This document shows, piece after piece, positions 35,201 to 46,970 of a stretch of 64,000 nucleotides of DNA. The position numbers were made by a program, and so were the translations under genes. The stretch covers positions 310,001 to 374,000 of the forward strand of contig BQMF02000199.1 of NCBI GenBank assembly GCA_027922465.2, given 5' to 3'. The notes beneath the pieces were generated by a model that was not told the DNA's origin, did no database searches, and was given only the letters and a program-made list of their open reading frames with translations. Numbering within the stretch: position 1 is the stretch's first letter; each line of letters opens with the position of its first letter. This stretch comes from Turritopsis dohrnii. Taxonomy: Eukaryota > Cnidaria > Hydrozoa > Anthoathecata > Oceaniidae.

Positions 35201-35665
35201 CCAATTTAACATCATTTGAAACATCGATGGTCTTCTTCTTACTTGATGGTTCCATTTGTTTTTCTTCCAATTTGTCCATTCTTTCCATCAATTTCTTATT
35301 TTGATCCAAAACGGTTGCTACCATTTTCTTTAATTCAACGAGATCTGTGACATTCAAAAACAAAATGAGATGTTATTAAAATGGCAGGAACTTGAGATGT
35401 GTTCGAGGTGGTTTAAAAGGAATGTCTTACCACTTTCAATGCTTTTTCCAGCTGGAGTGCTACACACAACACTCGAGAATGACGCTTGGTTTTCTGCATT
35501 AAGCGAACTGCTAGAAGATTCGTGTTGTGATGATGACGCTATAGAGTTAGTAAAATTTAAACTTCTTTTTGTTTTATTTTCTTCCATTTTCTTAGTGGCA
35601 ACAAAATCTTCATCTGATGACGAGGATGATACGTCACTTTCCAAAAAGCTTATGTTATGAGACAT
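35201..35665 (-). CDS. 5' exons of a Ser-rich coiled-coil protein
   Basis: Exon 1 (35665-35431) starts with an ATG and encodes a Ser/acidic stretch (DVSSSSSDEDFVATKK). It joins in phase 1 to exon 2 (35344-35201), a heptad-like coil (ELKKMVATVLDQNKKLMERM) followed by a basic stretch. The donor after 35201 (GTAAAT) leads into the gag fragment. The gene is divergent from the CACTA-like transposase 205 bp away. It may be the front half of the gene whose last four exons lie at 29200-28142; at least one exon would be missing between. Function unknown; a self-associating accessory protein is plausible. Confidence 0.6.
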
Positions 35666-35870
35666 TGTTCGACCAATCTTCACGAAGTCAAGTTGGAAAA
35701 AGAACAACCACGAGCATGCGAAGAAATTTAAAATTAAGCGCGGGAGAATGAGAACGAGAGCATTGTTAGTGTCCAGTTTTCCCACACATGGCACAAGATA
35801 GATGAAAGAAGAAAGATGGTAGCAATGTGTAGTGTTTGAATGATATAAGTGATATAGTCTTGTCAACATC
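35666..35870. promoter_or_regulatory. Shared intergenic region of two divergent genes
   Basis: Only 205 bp separate the start codons of the coiled-coil gene (-) and the CACTA-like transposase (+), so promoters for both should lie here. No TATA box or operator is certain; the assignment is from layout. Confidence 0.4.
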
Positions 35871-37202
35871 ATGAGTCAAAGATTAAAATGTGATATCTGT
35901 GGTAACTCTTATTCCAGTCGGTATTTGCCACGCCATGTGTGTAATGTAAACGTTGAGAATAATAGAGGAGCAGACGATTCAACGGAAGGTAGTGTGTCAG
36001 ATTTTGAAATTGAAGTCGATATACAACATCATCATCATGAAGAAACAAATGATACACCTGATGAAGGGGAAAACATGACAGAGGAAGAGGTTTCTGATGA
36101 CATTTTTAACGAGTTGTTCAGAGAAGGATCTTTATTAGATGATGAACTTTCAGAGAATCCTGCGGAAGACTGTCAAGCTTTGCAACTTGTCAGATGGATT
36201 TGTCTTCTACTGGCATACTGGCAATATGTGTTTAACATCACTGATAACTCTTTAGAGTTCATTTTAAAAATTATTTCTGCATTTTTGAAAGCTTTGAGTA
36301 AAGACTCAGATCTGCTATTAGCAACCTTGGCCAAACTATTTCCTTCTTCACTTTATCTATTTCACCAGTTTCTTTCAATGAGAAAAACATTCTTTAGGAA
36401 ATATGTGGTCTGTCTTCAGTGCCATAATCTTTATGATATCAATCAGTGTACTACAAAATATAGAGGCGAAGAGGTATCAAGAAAATGTACTTTTGTTAAA
36501 TATCCACATCATCCATCTAAACAATTTAGAAAAGATTGTGGACAGTTACTCATGAAAACTGTTAAAACTAACTCTAGTTCAATTTTGTATCCTTACGCAA
36601 CTTACTGTTATCGGTCTATAAAGGATTCTTTACAGCTACTGATAAATCGAGAAGGATTTGAAGAGCAGTGTGAGAAATGGAGATGGTTGGGTAGTATGCC
36701 AGTTTTGTTAGTGACATTTATGATGGTGAGATATGGAAAAATTTTCAGCGGGATGGAAAATGGTATTTTAGTGAACCTCGAAACTACGCAGTTATGCTGA
36801 ATGTGGACTGGTTCCAGCCATACAAACATTTGAGTAGCTTTTCTGTCGGAGGGATATATCTGGTTTTACTAAATTTGCCAAGGAGTGAACGTTTCAAACG
36901 GAAAAATGTGATTCTTGTGGGAATTATACCAAACATGAAAAAAGAGCCACCCACCAATTCTTTTATCAAACCACTGGTAGATGAGCTTAATGAAGCCTGG
37001 GGAAATGGATCAAGTCACCTTTGACTAAGAAAGTTGAAGTTTTCCGTCTGGCCTTGATATGTGTTGGTTGTGACATTCCTGCATGTAGAAAATTATGTGG
37101 ATTTTTAAGTATGATGAATTTTAATGTTTGTCCTGAAAATTGCTTTTCTTTTGCAAGTACTTCCTGAGAAATGCTCTTGTAAAAGTTTATCTAACATTAC
37201 TT

Positions 37203-37511
37203 TACCGACTGGTAGACTTGTGGTAGAGTGCTCGTTTCCTGTTCGGGAGGTCGCGGGTTCAATCCCCGACCGAGTCATGCCAGCGACTATAACAGTGTGA
37301 ATCAATCCACTCTGCTTAGCACTCAGCAAGAGAGTAGGAATGATGTCTAAGGTGGTTGTCTAGTTGAGCGGTTCCTGTCATTACAGCTTCCGTAGCCCAA
37401 ATGGGGGCTTTAAATGCTCTAGGACCTCCTTCGCAGGACCCTCATTGATAACAGTACCTTAAGGAACTGAAGAGGCTATCCTGGGTAAACATTCGTAAAT
37501 AAATAAATAAA
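37203..37511 (+). mobile_element. tRNA-derived SINE, copy 1
   Basis: The head has an A-box-like TGGTAGAGTGC and a B-box GGGTTCAATCCCCGAC, then a body shared with copy 2 (CGTAGCCCAAATGGGGGC) and an AAAT-repeat tail at 37496-37511. These are the internal pol III promoter parts of a tRNA-derived SINE. It sits in an intron of the CACTA-like transposase, and its tail touches the MITE that follows. Confidence 0.88.
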
Positions 37512-38009
37512 TGTACAAATTTGCGCGAGCAGAAAGTTTCGCGCGAATCAAAACTCGCAAAATTTTGGGCATAAACTTTCGCGAATTAGACACAAAACTG
37601 TTTTTCGCGGGCATAAACTTTTGCGAGTGAACAATCTTGGAAAATTTAGCGAAGAATAAACTTTCGCGAGTTGAGAAAATATGAAATCTTAGAGGTAGGG
37701 TTTTTCCAAGAAAAACAATTGTTTTTTCACACTATTAGTAAATGTCTTTAATGAGAAATTGAAATCTTGCATTTTGAATTTGGTTATCTAAGCACTTTGG
37801 TTTCGAAAAAAAAAACACGTATAAAAATACGTAATTCTTTCTTTTCTTTTTTTTTTCTTCACGTGCATAAACTTTTGCGAATTGAGGGAAATCATGTTTT
37901 TCGCGAGCATAAACTTTTGCGAAATGCTTAGTTAAGAATTTTTGAACGTATAAACTTTCGCGTAAAAGGCAAAAAATCGCGAAAGTTTCTGCTCGCGAAA
38001 GTTTGTACA
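37512..38009. mobile_element. MITE built of TTTCGCGA-type repeats
   Basis: Ends are inverted: TGTACAAATTTGCGCGAGC on the left, TGTACAAACTTTCGCGAGC in the complement of the right. Inside, CATAAACTTTTGCGA or CATAAACTTTCGCGA recurs about seven times in both orientations. No ORF. CG-rich motifs in an AT-rich setting stand out. Target duplication not resolved. Confidence 0.75.
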
Positions 38010-39939
38010 CTTAAAGTATTTTTATTCTAATATGTTGCAATGATTTTATTTTCAAGGTCACGCTGCATGTCGTGGATGTTCGACATGTAATAAAACATTT
38101 CCTGGACCAATAGGAAATCGGAATTATGCTGGGTTTCATGATGTTGACCTTTGGGAAGAGAGAACAACTGAACAGCATAGGCAGCAAATGTGCGAAATCC
38201 TGGATAGTAACACTGCCCATGAGAAGGAAACATTAGAATCCCTTTATGGAACTAGGTTTTCAGTATTAGCCAAACTTCCTTATTTTGATACAGTGCGGAT
38301 GTCCATAATTGACCCAATGCATAACTTATTCTTGGGTACCACAAAAAAGATTTTAAAGATATGGAAAGATTTGGGATATCTCAATAAATGAAGTCTTGAG
38401 AAAATGCAAGAAAAAAGTGATGCTTTTCTTGTTCCCTGTGATGTTGGAAAAATTCCAAGAAAAATTTCTAGCAGCTTTGACGGGTTTACTGCTGATGAAT
38501 ATAAGAATTGGACTCTCCTATTCTCGATTTACTGCTTGGAAGATGTTATCCCTTCACAGGATCTGGAATGTTTCAGAAAATTCGTACTAGCTTGTCAGTA
38601 TCTGTGCCGTCGTGTCATTTCAAAAAATGACATTATTGTTGCTCATGAGTTGTTAAAAAACTTTTGTGTATCTTTCGAAAACTTGTATGGTCAAGGTTCA
38701 GTAACACCACATATGCATCTCCACTGCCATCTTAAGAAATGCATTCTTGATTTTGGGCCTATTTATTCCTTCTGGCTGTTCAGCTTTGAAAGGTAAAACT
38801 TATTTTAATAAATATGTTTTTATTATTTATTTTCTTCTTATGTGTTATTTTGATGAAATATTTACGATATTGTTGAAAGCCACAAGTGCTGCTAAGTAAA
38901 GGAATCAGCTAAGAAATCCATACTGCAATGAATTTCAACGCTGGTGTTTTATGTTTGAGTTATTTTGTAGGTACAATGGTATTCTTGGTCTTCTTCCTAA
39001 TAACAGAAGAAATATTGAGCTGACAATCATGAAAAGATTCTGTCGAGATAATGTTGTCCTCAATCTGGATAAGCCAAGCCTTCAAGAAGATATGTTGATC
39101 AACATATTCCAACTACTAGAGAATGCAAACAGTCAGAGAGGAACACTTAATGATATGGAGTGTGTCAACTTAGCAACAGTCTGCAAATTGTCTTCCAGGT
39201 ATTCAGCTTTTTGTTACAATCCAATAAACAAATAGAAACAATACCAAAATAGCCCTCCTTCAATTGATCCCTGATTGGTTGTAAACGACTCAGTTATTCT
39301 TGCAGATCTTTTGTGTTCTATTTTTCTAATTTTTTTTTCAGACTTTGTGACTCCTCGACACAGATTTGGTATGATGCAAAGTACATCACTTCTTTAAGTA
39401 AGGAAGTGATAAGTACATTTTCAACTTTCGAACTTTTTAATTTGAAGAACACATACAAACATTTGTATCCTCTAATTAACTTCAATAATGTTATTGTTCC
39501 GGCTTCATTTCATAAAGTAACTGAAATTAGTGTTGCTGGTGATGTTATTGGATCTAGTGCATCTCGTAACAGTCGATCCTCTTACATAATGGCGTACTGG
39601 GCTGGTGCTGACGGAGAAATTAGAAGTTATGACAACATGGGTTTATCACCACAGCCAGGGCAAGTTGATTTTTTCATAAAGCATTGCTTCATGATTGATG
39701 GGCTTCATCACGAACACTGGTTTGCATACTGCAATTGGTTTCTGCCGGTGCCAAATAAAGTGAAACATAAATTTGGAAAGCCTACTGAAGTTTGGTATAG
39801 AAGTTTGTTTGAACCAGCAGGTGCTGCTTCTTTTACACCGGTAGCTCGAATTTTGGCGAAATTTGTCCATGTGAACATATGCCATCAGAGTCGAGATCTC
39901 ATGGTCATTATACCAAGACTTAAACAGTCGTGTTATTAA

Positions 39940-40463
39940 ACGATAATATTGAGAAATTTAATGTTATGATTTTGTGTTTGAGGTATAGGAGATATTATGT
40001 AGAGTTATATAAGCAGTCATAATGTTGTGAGAACCTACAAATTTCTCCACTGCTTTGCTTAAGACAGTTGAAGATTACAACGGTACAATAAACATAAATA
40101 ACACATGTTTTCTTTTTGTTTAACAGTGTTAACAAATGAAATATCATTTTTCATATAATTTGAAAGTTGGATAGGCCATTTAATGGTTGAGCTGCCATTC
40201 TAAAAACAATTCCATTGACGCTAAAGTTTCTTCCAGTTGATAACCTTGGATCTTCACTTTCCTTTATTCTTTTCTTTATTATTTTAAAAATTTTGTATGA
40301 ACTTTGTAGGAAATTTTGTAACAATATCACTAATTTTTCCAGTTCATATTTCTTGTAAAGGTATCCAGCATTCTGTTAATAAAATTTCTGAAATATTTTC
40401 ACTATCAGTGTCATCCTGTGTCCTGGAATCTATTTAAACTTTGGACTGTCATTTCTTTTGATG
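39940..40463. other. No gene seen
   Basis: AT-rich spacer after the CACTA-like transposase; no TIR end could be identified. Confidence 0.45.
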
Positions 40464-40569
40464 AAATCAGAGTTTCATGTCACGAACAAGCGAGTTTATT
40501 TGGGCTATGTTTCAACAGCTACGGCATAGCCCCAATAAACTCTCTTGTTCGTGACATAAACTCTGATTT
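40464..40569. repeat. 106-bp near-perfect palindrome
   Basis: Arms 40464-40509 and 40525-40569 pair over about 45 bases with few mismatches (outer AAATCAGAGTTT, inner GGGCTATG) around a 15-base loop. It would form a strong hairpin in DNA or RNA. It ends 80 bp before the start of the kinase-like gene. Confidence 0.9.
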
Positions 40570-40649
40570 ATTCAATTTCATTGAACAGATGAGCAGAAAT
40601 ATCTAATTTCTATTATGATTTTTTAGACTTAATAATATATAAGTGAAAT

Positions 40650-42633
40650 ATGGATATTGAAGAAATAGTTAAAGAAGTACTGTCTACATTACCACAATTG
40701 AAGAACAAAAACAGGGTCAAAAGGCTAAAAAGGCGATTGTCAAAATCATTGAGGGTAACCATTATATGTTCTATAAGTAAAAATGTCACTCTTCTAAAAG
40801 AGAAACTTTAACTACATTCAGTTTTTCTGTTGACTGATAAACCAAAGGTCAATGTAATTAGTTCAAGTATGTTAGTAATTATTGCTTATTCTTTTTTCAG
40901 AGAGAACTGACTGAGTTAATGAAAACAATGAGTCTAAATGATGCCAGAAAACATGTTATAATAAAAAAACGTGGCGAACTAGAAAAGGTAAAGTTTTCCT
41001 TTCATTGTGTGGAGTAATAACTAATGTTTGTTGTCATTCGCGCAAAGTCTAAATGTAAGCAAAGAAAGGGTAGAGAGAACTTGTGGGGACTTCAGACTTC
41101 AAGTATGAAAATATGAAATTTGCAAAGCACTCATTTTTATAATTGAAATTATAAATTTGCTTCACTTGTGGTAATTTTGTTGTTGTTTTTTTTCTTTTTG
41201 TAGCTTGTACAAGTTGAAAATGAAACCTTCAACAAAGATTTGGTAGATGGAGGTTGCTGCTCCAATATAGACGTATGTATTCTAAGTGCAAAATTTTGAC
41301 TGCTTTTATATAGACCTTATCTGTTGCTTTAAAGATATCATTTGTTAATTTAGTTTGAGCAAGCAGAAAGCGAAAATTTAATTCAAGATTTTGTAGATGG
41401 AAATTGCTGCTCGAATACAAACGTATGTTGTTATTTTCCTGTGCCTCCTCAATTTTACTCCACTCCTTAATGGAAATCATCATTGATTCAATTTCACTGG
41501 CTTAGTTAAATGGACTTTAATGTTTTTAGGCAAATGAAGTTGACCCAGAATACAATGAGGAACAAGATTTGAATAGAGAAAATGTGAGAGCCTGATTTTT
41601 ATTCTAATGATGCTTGTTTAAGACCATTCTGGTTTCTTTCCTTTACAGTGGAAAGTCGTCAAGCAATATTCTATCAAAATGAAAGAATTAGAAAAACGAA
41701 ACGCGGAATTGCTCATTGCAAATAATCTTATGGAGAGTAGAATTAAAGAGTTATCGCGATTAAAACTTTCTCAGCACTTCAAACCTCAGACTGTTATCAT
41801 GTGCGATGCTGCAAACTTTCCCGACTTTTTTGGCTTTGTTGATGAAACACTGCTAACAGAAGTAGTGCCGATGTTGGAAATGCCGAAAGATTTAAAGCAT
41901 TTAGGCAAATTGTACGACGAAGGAATTTTTCGGATCGACAAGTATGTTGTATCTGCTGAAATTGTTTTATCTAAGATAGTGCGCTCTGATGGTGAAAGTC
42001 TCCGAAAGTTCGATCAAAACTTAACTATCTTAGGTTACGAATCCAAAATTTTAGGGCTGATTGGAAAACATGAGAATGTCATTGAACAAATTGGAATTTC
42101 GTTCTTCTCCGATGATGTCCCAGTTTTAGTTTTTAAAGGATACCCTGAAAGTTTCTTTTGGTGATTTTGCCAAGCGTTATGATTGCCATATTACGGTTCA
42201 ATTTGCAGAGCGGTTTATAAAAGAATTGAGAAGCGGCGTGGTTCATATTCAACGCCAAGATATACTCCATAATTTCTTGCATGGAAGGTCAATTTACGTT
42301 GGTCAAAGCAACGGATATTGTAAGCCTGTCATTGGGGATTTTTCGTACGCTTGTCGTTCCGAACGTGCCAAACTATTGACCCCAGCACAACAAGATCGAT
42401 TTAGAGAGTTCAGTCACTTACCCATTGAAGTACTCAAATCAAAAAGTCCACCTTCGATTCAATCAGATGTTTATTCTTTTGGTTGTATTCTTTCCTTGAT
42501 ACAAAAGCACATGATATGTGGTGACAAAGAGGTTTTGTGCAACCTTACAAAACTTATACAAAAATGTTTGGCGAGTACAGATAATTTATATGTATTAGTT
42601 AGAGGATGGGGACAGTCATTTTCACAAAAATGA
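40650..42633 (+). pseudogene. Pseudokinase-like gene, six exons
   Basis: Exons 40650-40754, 40901-40987, 41204-41272, 41354-41422, 41530-41583 and 41649-42633 all join in phase 0. Exons 3 and 4 are both 69 bp and similar (DLVDGGCCSNID against DFVDGNCCSNTN). Exon 6 has a coil, then a protein-kinase-like fold: ILGLIGKHENVIEQIG (helix C region), ILHNFLHGRSIYV where HRD-type Asp is Phe, VIGDFSYAC where DFG is DFS, and LPIEVL ... SDVYSFGCIL as in real kinases. So it should not phosphorylate in the normal way. A one-base shift at about 42147-42162 separates the lobes and produces a stop at 42164. I infer a regulatory or binding role before decay. The fold call is by motif only. Confidence 0.68.
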
Positions 42634-42716
42634 GTATAAATGAACGAAACAGGATTAGAAAAACTGTATAATCATTGTATTTTATTTTTTAAAGAGTAAA
42701 AGAGTTTTAAGCTTCA

Positions 42717-42985
42717 TTCTGACAATTACGTCCAGCGAACCTTCGTGTTTCAGGCTATATTGTCAAGACATGGCAATTATGCCCAGCGAACCTCAGGGTT
42801 TCAGGCTAAATTGTCAAGACATGGCAACTACGCCCAGCGAACCTTCGGGTTTCAGGCTAAATTGTCAAGACATGGCAAATACGCCCAGCGAACCTTCAGG
42901 TTTCAGGCTAAATTGTCAAGACATGGCAAATACGCCCAGCGAACCTTAAAGTTTCAGGCTATATTGACTACCGAGGGACAACTTT
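42717..42985 (+). repeat. 51-bp minisatellite, about five copies
   Basis: TTTCAGGCTA recurs at 42748, 42799, 42850, 42901 and 42952: exactly 51 bp apart each time. The unit is 17 codons long and one frame reads FQAKLSRHGNYAQRTFG repeatedly (43023 stop). It lies 110 bp after the kinase-like stop, so it may be 3' UTR or chance-open repeat rather than a gene. Confidence 0.92.
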
Positions 42986-43201
42986 TGGTTTCTATTTTGC
43001 TTTGTATCTCGGTACATTGTTAAGTAAAAAGTCCGTATAGACTGAATATAGAACGTACTACTTATTTTAATTGTTCTTTCCTGCTGAATCTTGCTCCTCT
43101 ACACTCTGCACAGAAAAGTTCCAAAAGAAAACCTTCACATAAGATTAGTATATTTCTCATAGTCCCAACGCTGACGACTTTCAACAATGTAGTATTTCAA
43201 G

Positions 43202-44490
43202 CTATTTTTGGTTGATGAAATCACAGCAAACATTTTGGCACAACAAACTTGTAAAGGTGTCAATACTAGTGCTGAGGAGATGTACAAGAACATTGGAATG
43301 TATATTCTGATGGGAATCGTAAAGTTTCCTTATTTTACACTTTACTGTTCCTACGGTCTCAGATATAGTGCCATTGCTAATGTCATGCCTGAGTGATTTG
43401 AGCAATTGTAAAGAAGCATCCATTTCACCAACAATGACACTTTTGATGAAAGTGAAATTGATAAGCAATTCAGTCCAATGATTGAGGTTGTCAGAAACAA
43501 TTGTGTCAAGGTAGAGCGTGAAGAATTTCAAGCGGTCCATGAACTAATGATTCCATCCAAAATTTGGCACACCAAAATTTGGCAATGCAACCCCAAAAAG
43601 CCAAATAAGTGGGGATACAAAAACTTAGTGAGAGCTGTGCATCAGGTTTTAAGGATGATTTCTATCTTTATGCGGACAAGAGCAACACTGACTCCGGTTC
43701 AAGTACTCAGTGCGTACAAGTGGTGTCAATATTATGATAAGATTTACATCCAAATGTGGGACACAAGTTATTTTTCGACAATTGATTCACAGCATTGTAG
43801 TTGATGCACCACATGAAGAAGAAAGGATTGCTTGTTGTTGGTACTATAACAATTCTGGAATCATAGGTACAACGTGGGTGGGACAACAGTACAATGCAAC
43901 TCACCTCTGATTTTGTTGGTATCAAACAATAGGGGAGCATTGGAGCGTGGAAGAAAAGATTAGCAAGAAAGTAAAATGTCCTCTAATTGTCATCATCTAT
44001 AAGCAATATAATCTCCTATAATCCTTTACCAAAGTCTGATCTAAACCCACCACTGATACGTTAAATGATTGACACTGCTAAAGTAAATTCCTGGATATTT
44101 CACAGGAAGCATTGCGATCAAAATCAAGTCCCAGAAAAGTGATGGATGACGCTGATAAAGTTTCAATAGATATAGCAAGAGCTTAATTGATGCTAATAAG
44201 AGAGCAACAACTCCTGGTGCCTCAAAGCATTCGAAACCATCCGAAACTGAGATCTGTTGTGGTACCAATCCCTTCAAATGACATACGTTTTGGTTGAATG
44301 GATCATTGGCCAAAGTTTTTACAAGACAAGAAAAGATGCCGTCTATGACAAGCATATGCAAGTTCTTGGCATAAAATGCAATATTTCACTCTGCCTGACA
44401 TCCAAAAGAAATCGTTTTAAGGACATTTATAACAAGTTATTACAATTGTCTCTCAAATTAGTAGATACCAATGATGAAAAAAAAGAGGTA
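43202..44490 (+). pseudogene. piggyBac-like transposase
   Basis: Blocks in order: EMYKNIGMYILMGIVKFP, RYSAIANVMPE, (shift) QFSPMIEVVRNNC, QAVHELMIPSK where the family has V-D-E so the first catalytic Asp is His, CNPKKPNKWGYKNLVRA, then WSVEEKISKKVKCPLIV after several shifts, and the C-terminal zinc-ribbon part KCNISLCLTSKRNRFKD at about 44370. The N-terminus and the second catalytic block are missing or scrambled. No TTAA-flanked ends located. The family excises and inserts at TTAA; this copy is dead. Confidence 0.82.
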
Positions 44491-44559
44491 AACACTAAGC
44501 AATTTTTCTGCTTTTTTTGTGGCCGAAAACTAAAGAGTATACTGTATTAAAACTATTGA

Positions 44560-45170
44560 TAGTTTACAGATACATCCTATTTGTAGCCTTGTATGATATT
44601 AACATGATCTTTTATACTTTAGAATTCTGTAATTCTCTATTTTGTAGAACCCGTTCTTGGCAATGATGTTAAGTATTAATCGCAAATTTGCAAATTTACA
44701 TGAAGAATGGTACCTGAGGAAAATTTTTATAAGAAGCCAAGCATAGGTCCTCTAACTTGTTGCTATCTTGTAGGTAGTTAAGAGGCATGACAACAATAGG
44801 GGAAAGGAAAGAAACACCCTAATCTGTCATTATACAGGGATCGCATAAATACAGTGGAGCAGATTGTATTCTGCCATTCGTAAAAAAAGCATTTTCCAAA
44901 GCAAATTCTACCCAGGGGACACTGGGGACCGAAAGTAGACTATTTAGAGGCAAATATATGCAAATTGTTCTACCAAAAACACAAATTGGAAAGTGAGTAA
45001 TTTACTGTTTCATTATAAACAATTATTGCTTTTTCAGGAGATGCATTGTTTTCAGTGCTTCTTCAATTTCCCCCTTTGATTTAATGTAATTTGCTAGTTT
45101 TATGTTATGCTTAAATAATTGCAAATTCACAAATCAATAACAATGTACGGTACGAATGTAACCGAAAGAC
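44560..45170. other. No gene seen
   Basis: AT-rich, many stops in all frames, no clear repeat. Confidence 0.45.
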
Positions 45171-45179
45171 CTGTAAAAT

Positions 45180-46097
45180 CCACCAGAAATAAAGTCTCAT
45201 AACTCTTGTCCTGATGGGTAAGATTGCGATCTTTCTAGCATCCACACTTCATCTTTAATTATGTTGATAACATAACATTTGTCATGCGTTCCTTTTCCAA
45301 ATCTGTATTTTCACCCGTACTTGACTTAAATTTCTGCTCTATCAAAAACTTTGCGGTATTAAAAAAAGTAATGATGTTTTTATTTCCTGCTTCTTGTGCG
45401 GTTATTATCAGGTGATCACCGTATGTAGATTGAAATAATTTAACCCGATACTTATGTGAAAAGGTTTTATCTTTTGACTATTTCAGCAAGCTCCGAAACT
45501 GTGTAAATTTCAGCTTCATTTTCTAAAATGTCACATACCTTATCAAATGCATTTTTAACATGAACATTTGTTGGTCTTCCTACAGCTTTGCTATCTTAGA
45601 GCTGTCTTCCATCTGAAAAGATTTCTTGGCAGTTTGAATGATACCTCGCATCTGCAGCAATAAAGTCTATGCAATCGTGCAGGCACACCTTGATCTCAAT
45701 AGCCCATGAATCCTTATCATCCTTTGAGATTCCTTCATCACATTTTTCAGGATTGTGTCTTTGGTTGTTAATGTTTCAACCAAATGCCATTTGCTCTTTG
45801 AATACTTATAATCAACAGGTTTTGAAAAGAAAAGCAATTGACTTTTGAATCAAATAATGCTAATGACTACCTTGTCCTTTTGCTGGTAGCTCTTATCTCT
45901 TTAGTTAAAACTCCCTTTTGGTTATTATACCATTTCCTACAATTCTCGTGAACGAATCTTTCAACATTTGCTTTTAGTACAACGAAAACCTGTTTATCAT
46001 GTCTAAGTTTCAAAAAATTGCACAGGGAATCTACTCCACACTGGGTCAGTTGAATCAGTACCTCTGTACTTTCTACACAAATGACACCATTGTTCAT
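45180..46097 (-). pseudogene. Decayed unrecognised ORF
   Basis: The 76-codon frame 46097-45867 (ending VHENCRKWYNNQKG and a basic tail) is followed in other minus frames by blocks that look conserved: VETLTTKDTILKNVM, GRPTNVHVKNAFDK, YTVSELAEIVKR, SHKYRVKLFQSTYGDH, NIITFFNTAKFLI. The steady coding look across shifts suggests one protein of about 300 residues with several indels. I recall similar proteins in repeat families of marine invertebrates but cannot name a domain. Confidence 0.5.
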
Positions 46098-46162
46098 GTT
46101 CTTAAATCATGAATGATGAAGACACAGATAACAAAGTTCGTGAAATTACAAATTCACAAAAA

Positions 46163-46640
46163 TAGAACTTTATGGAGTCTCAGGAACGACATATAAATGG
46201 CTTGAAAGTTCTCTAAAAAACAGAAAACAATACATTAGTTATGACAGAGGAAAGCTATCTCAAGCACTACTGATTAAATGCGGGGTGCCTCAAGGATCAA
46301 TTTTGGGACCTTTGCTGTTTCTTCTATATGTTAATGATTTACACAAAGCTTCGTCCGAAATTTTCCATGTTATGTTTGCCGATGATACAAATCTCTTTAA
46401 ATCTGTCAAAGACCTAAATACACTGTTTTCAGATATGAATAAAGAACTCAAACAAGTTTCAACATAGTTTAAAGCAAATAAACTATTACTTAACACTTCT
46501 AAAACAAAGTTTTCTATATTCCATACATTGTATCAAAAATGGAAATTTCTGATTATAATTCCAAAATTAGAAATCGATGAAGTCGATATTAAACGTGCAG
46601 TGGCGGATCTAGAGGTATGTCGAAATTTGTGTAGGAGAGC
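46163..46640 (+). pseudogene. LINE reverse transcriptase fragment
   Basis: Frame with CGVPQGSILGPLLFLLYVND and the catalytic FADDTNLF, followed by a TAG at 46465-46467 and FKANKLLLNTSKTKF, typical of jockey/CR1-like LINEs. Only the finger-palm segment survives. It is different from the LINE at 30357 (FADD rather than YVDD). Confidence 0.8.
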
Positions 46641-46970
46641 GTTGGCAATCTAACCATGAAAGAAAAGCGTTCAAATAATCCCATTGGTAATATAAATTGA
46701 ATTCACAAATTATGTTAATGCTCTCCTAACTTGATATTCTGAAGTCTGTATTTTTGATAATATAGCAAATAATGAGCAGACGGTGCTCGATGATAAGATC
46801 AACAAAGTTTTTCTACGAGTTCTCCGAACTCTATAGTATTTACATATTATTCTCTTGCGACTATTGTATTATCTTAGAGTTGAAAATGTGTCGTATCTTA
46901 AAAAAAATTGGTAATAGCAAAACTTACCTTACACAATTCAATTCATCACCCATGTAAAAACCAACATTAA

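Larger units (their letters stand above)
35871..39939 (+). pseudogene. CACTA/EnSpm-like (tnp2-type) transposase
   Basis: Starts with a zinc motif (CDICGNSYSSRYLPRHVC), an acidic region, then at 36400-36680 the family's Cys block (YVVCLQCHNLYD) and KCTFVKYPHHPS. After a shift near 36690: YDGEIWKNF, MLNVDWFQPYKH, IYLVLLNLPR, PLVDELNEAW, and a LCGFL end of exon near 37107. After an intron of about 0.95 kb: CSTCNKTFPGPIGNRNYAGF, LPYFDTVRMSIIDPMHNLFL (the family's hallmark), a stop near 38390, HMHLHCHLKKC, and SFWLFSFERYNG across the next intron. Last exon 39346-39939 ends HHEHWFAYCNWF. At least one frameshift and one stop make it inactive. The intron holds a SINE and a MITE. Domain order is nearly complete. 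Confidence 0.82.

Noticed and set aside
35127..35363. Single-exon 78-residue protein
   Set aside because: Better explained as exon 2 of the coiled-coil gene between an AG at 35345 and a GT at 35200.
37203..37280. Functional tRNA gene
   Set aside because: It has A- and B-box-like motifs but no acceptor pairing, and a shared 300-bp body with an A-rich tail shows a SINE.
42745..43023. A real 92-residue repeat protein
   Set aside because: The frame is open because the unit is 51 bp; no promoter or known domain, so kept only as a repeat.
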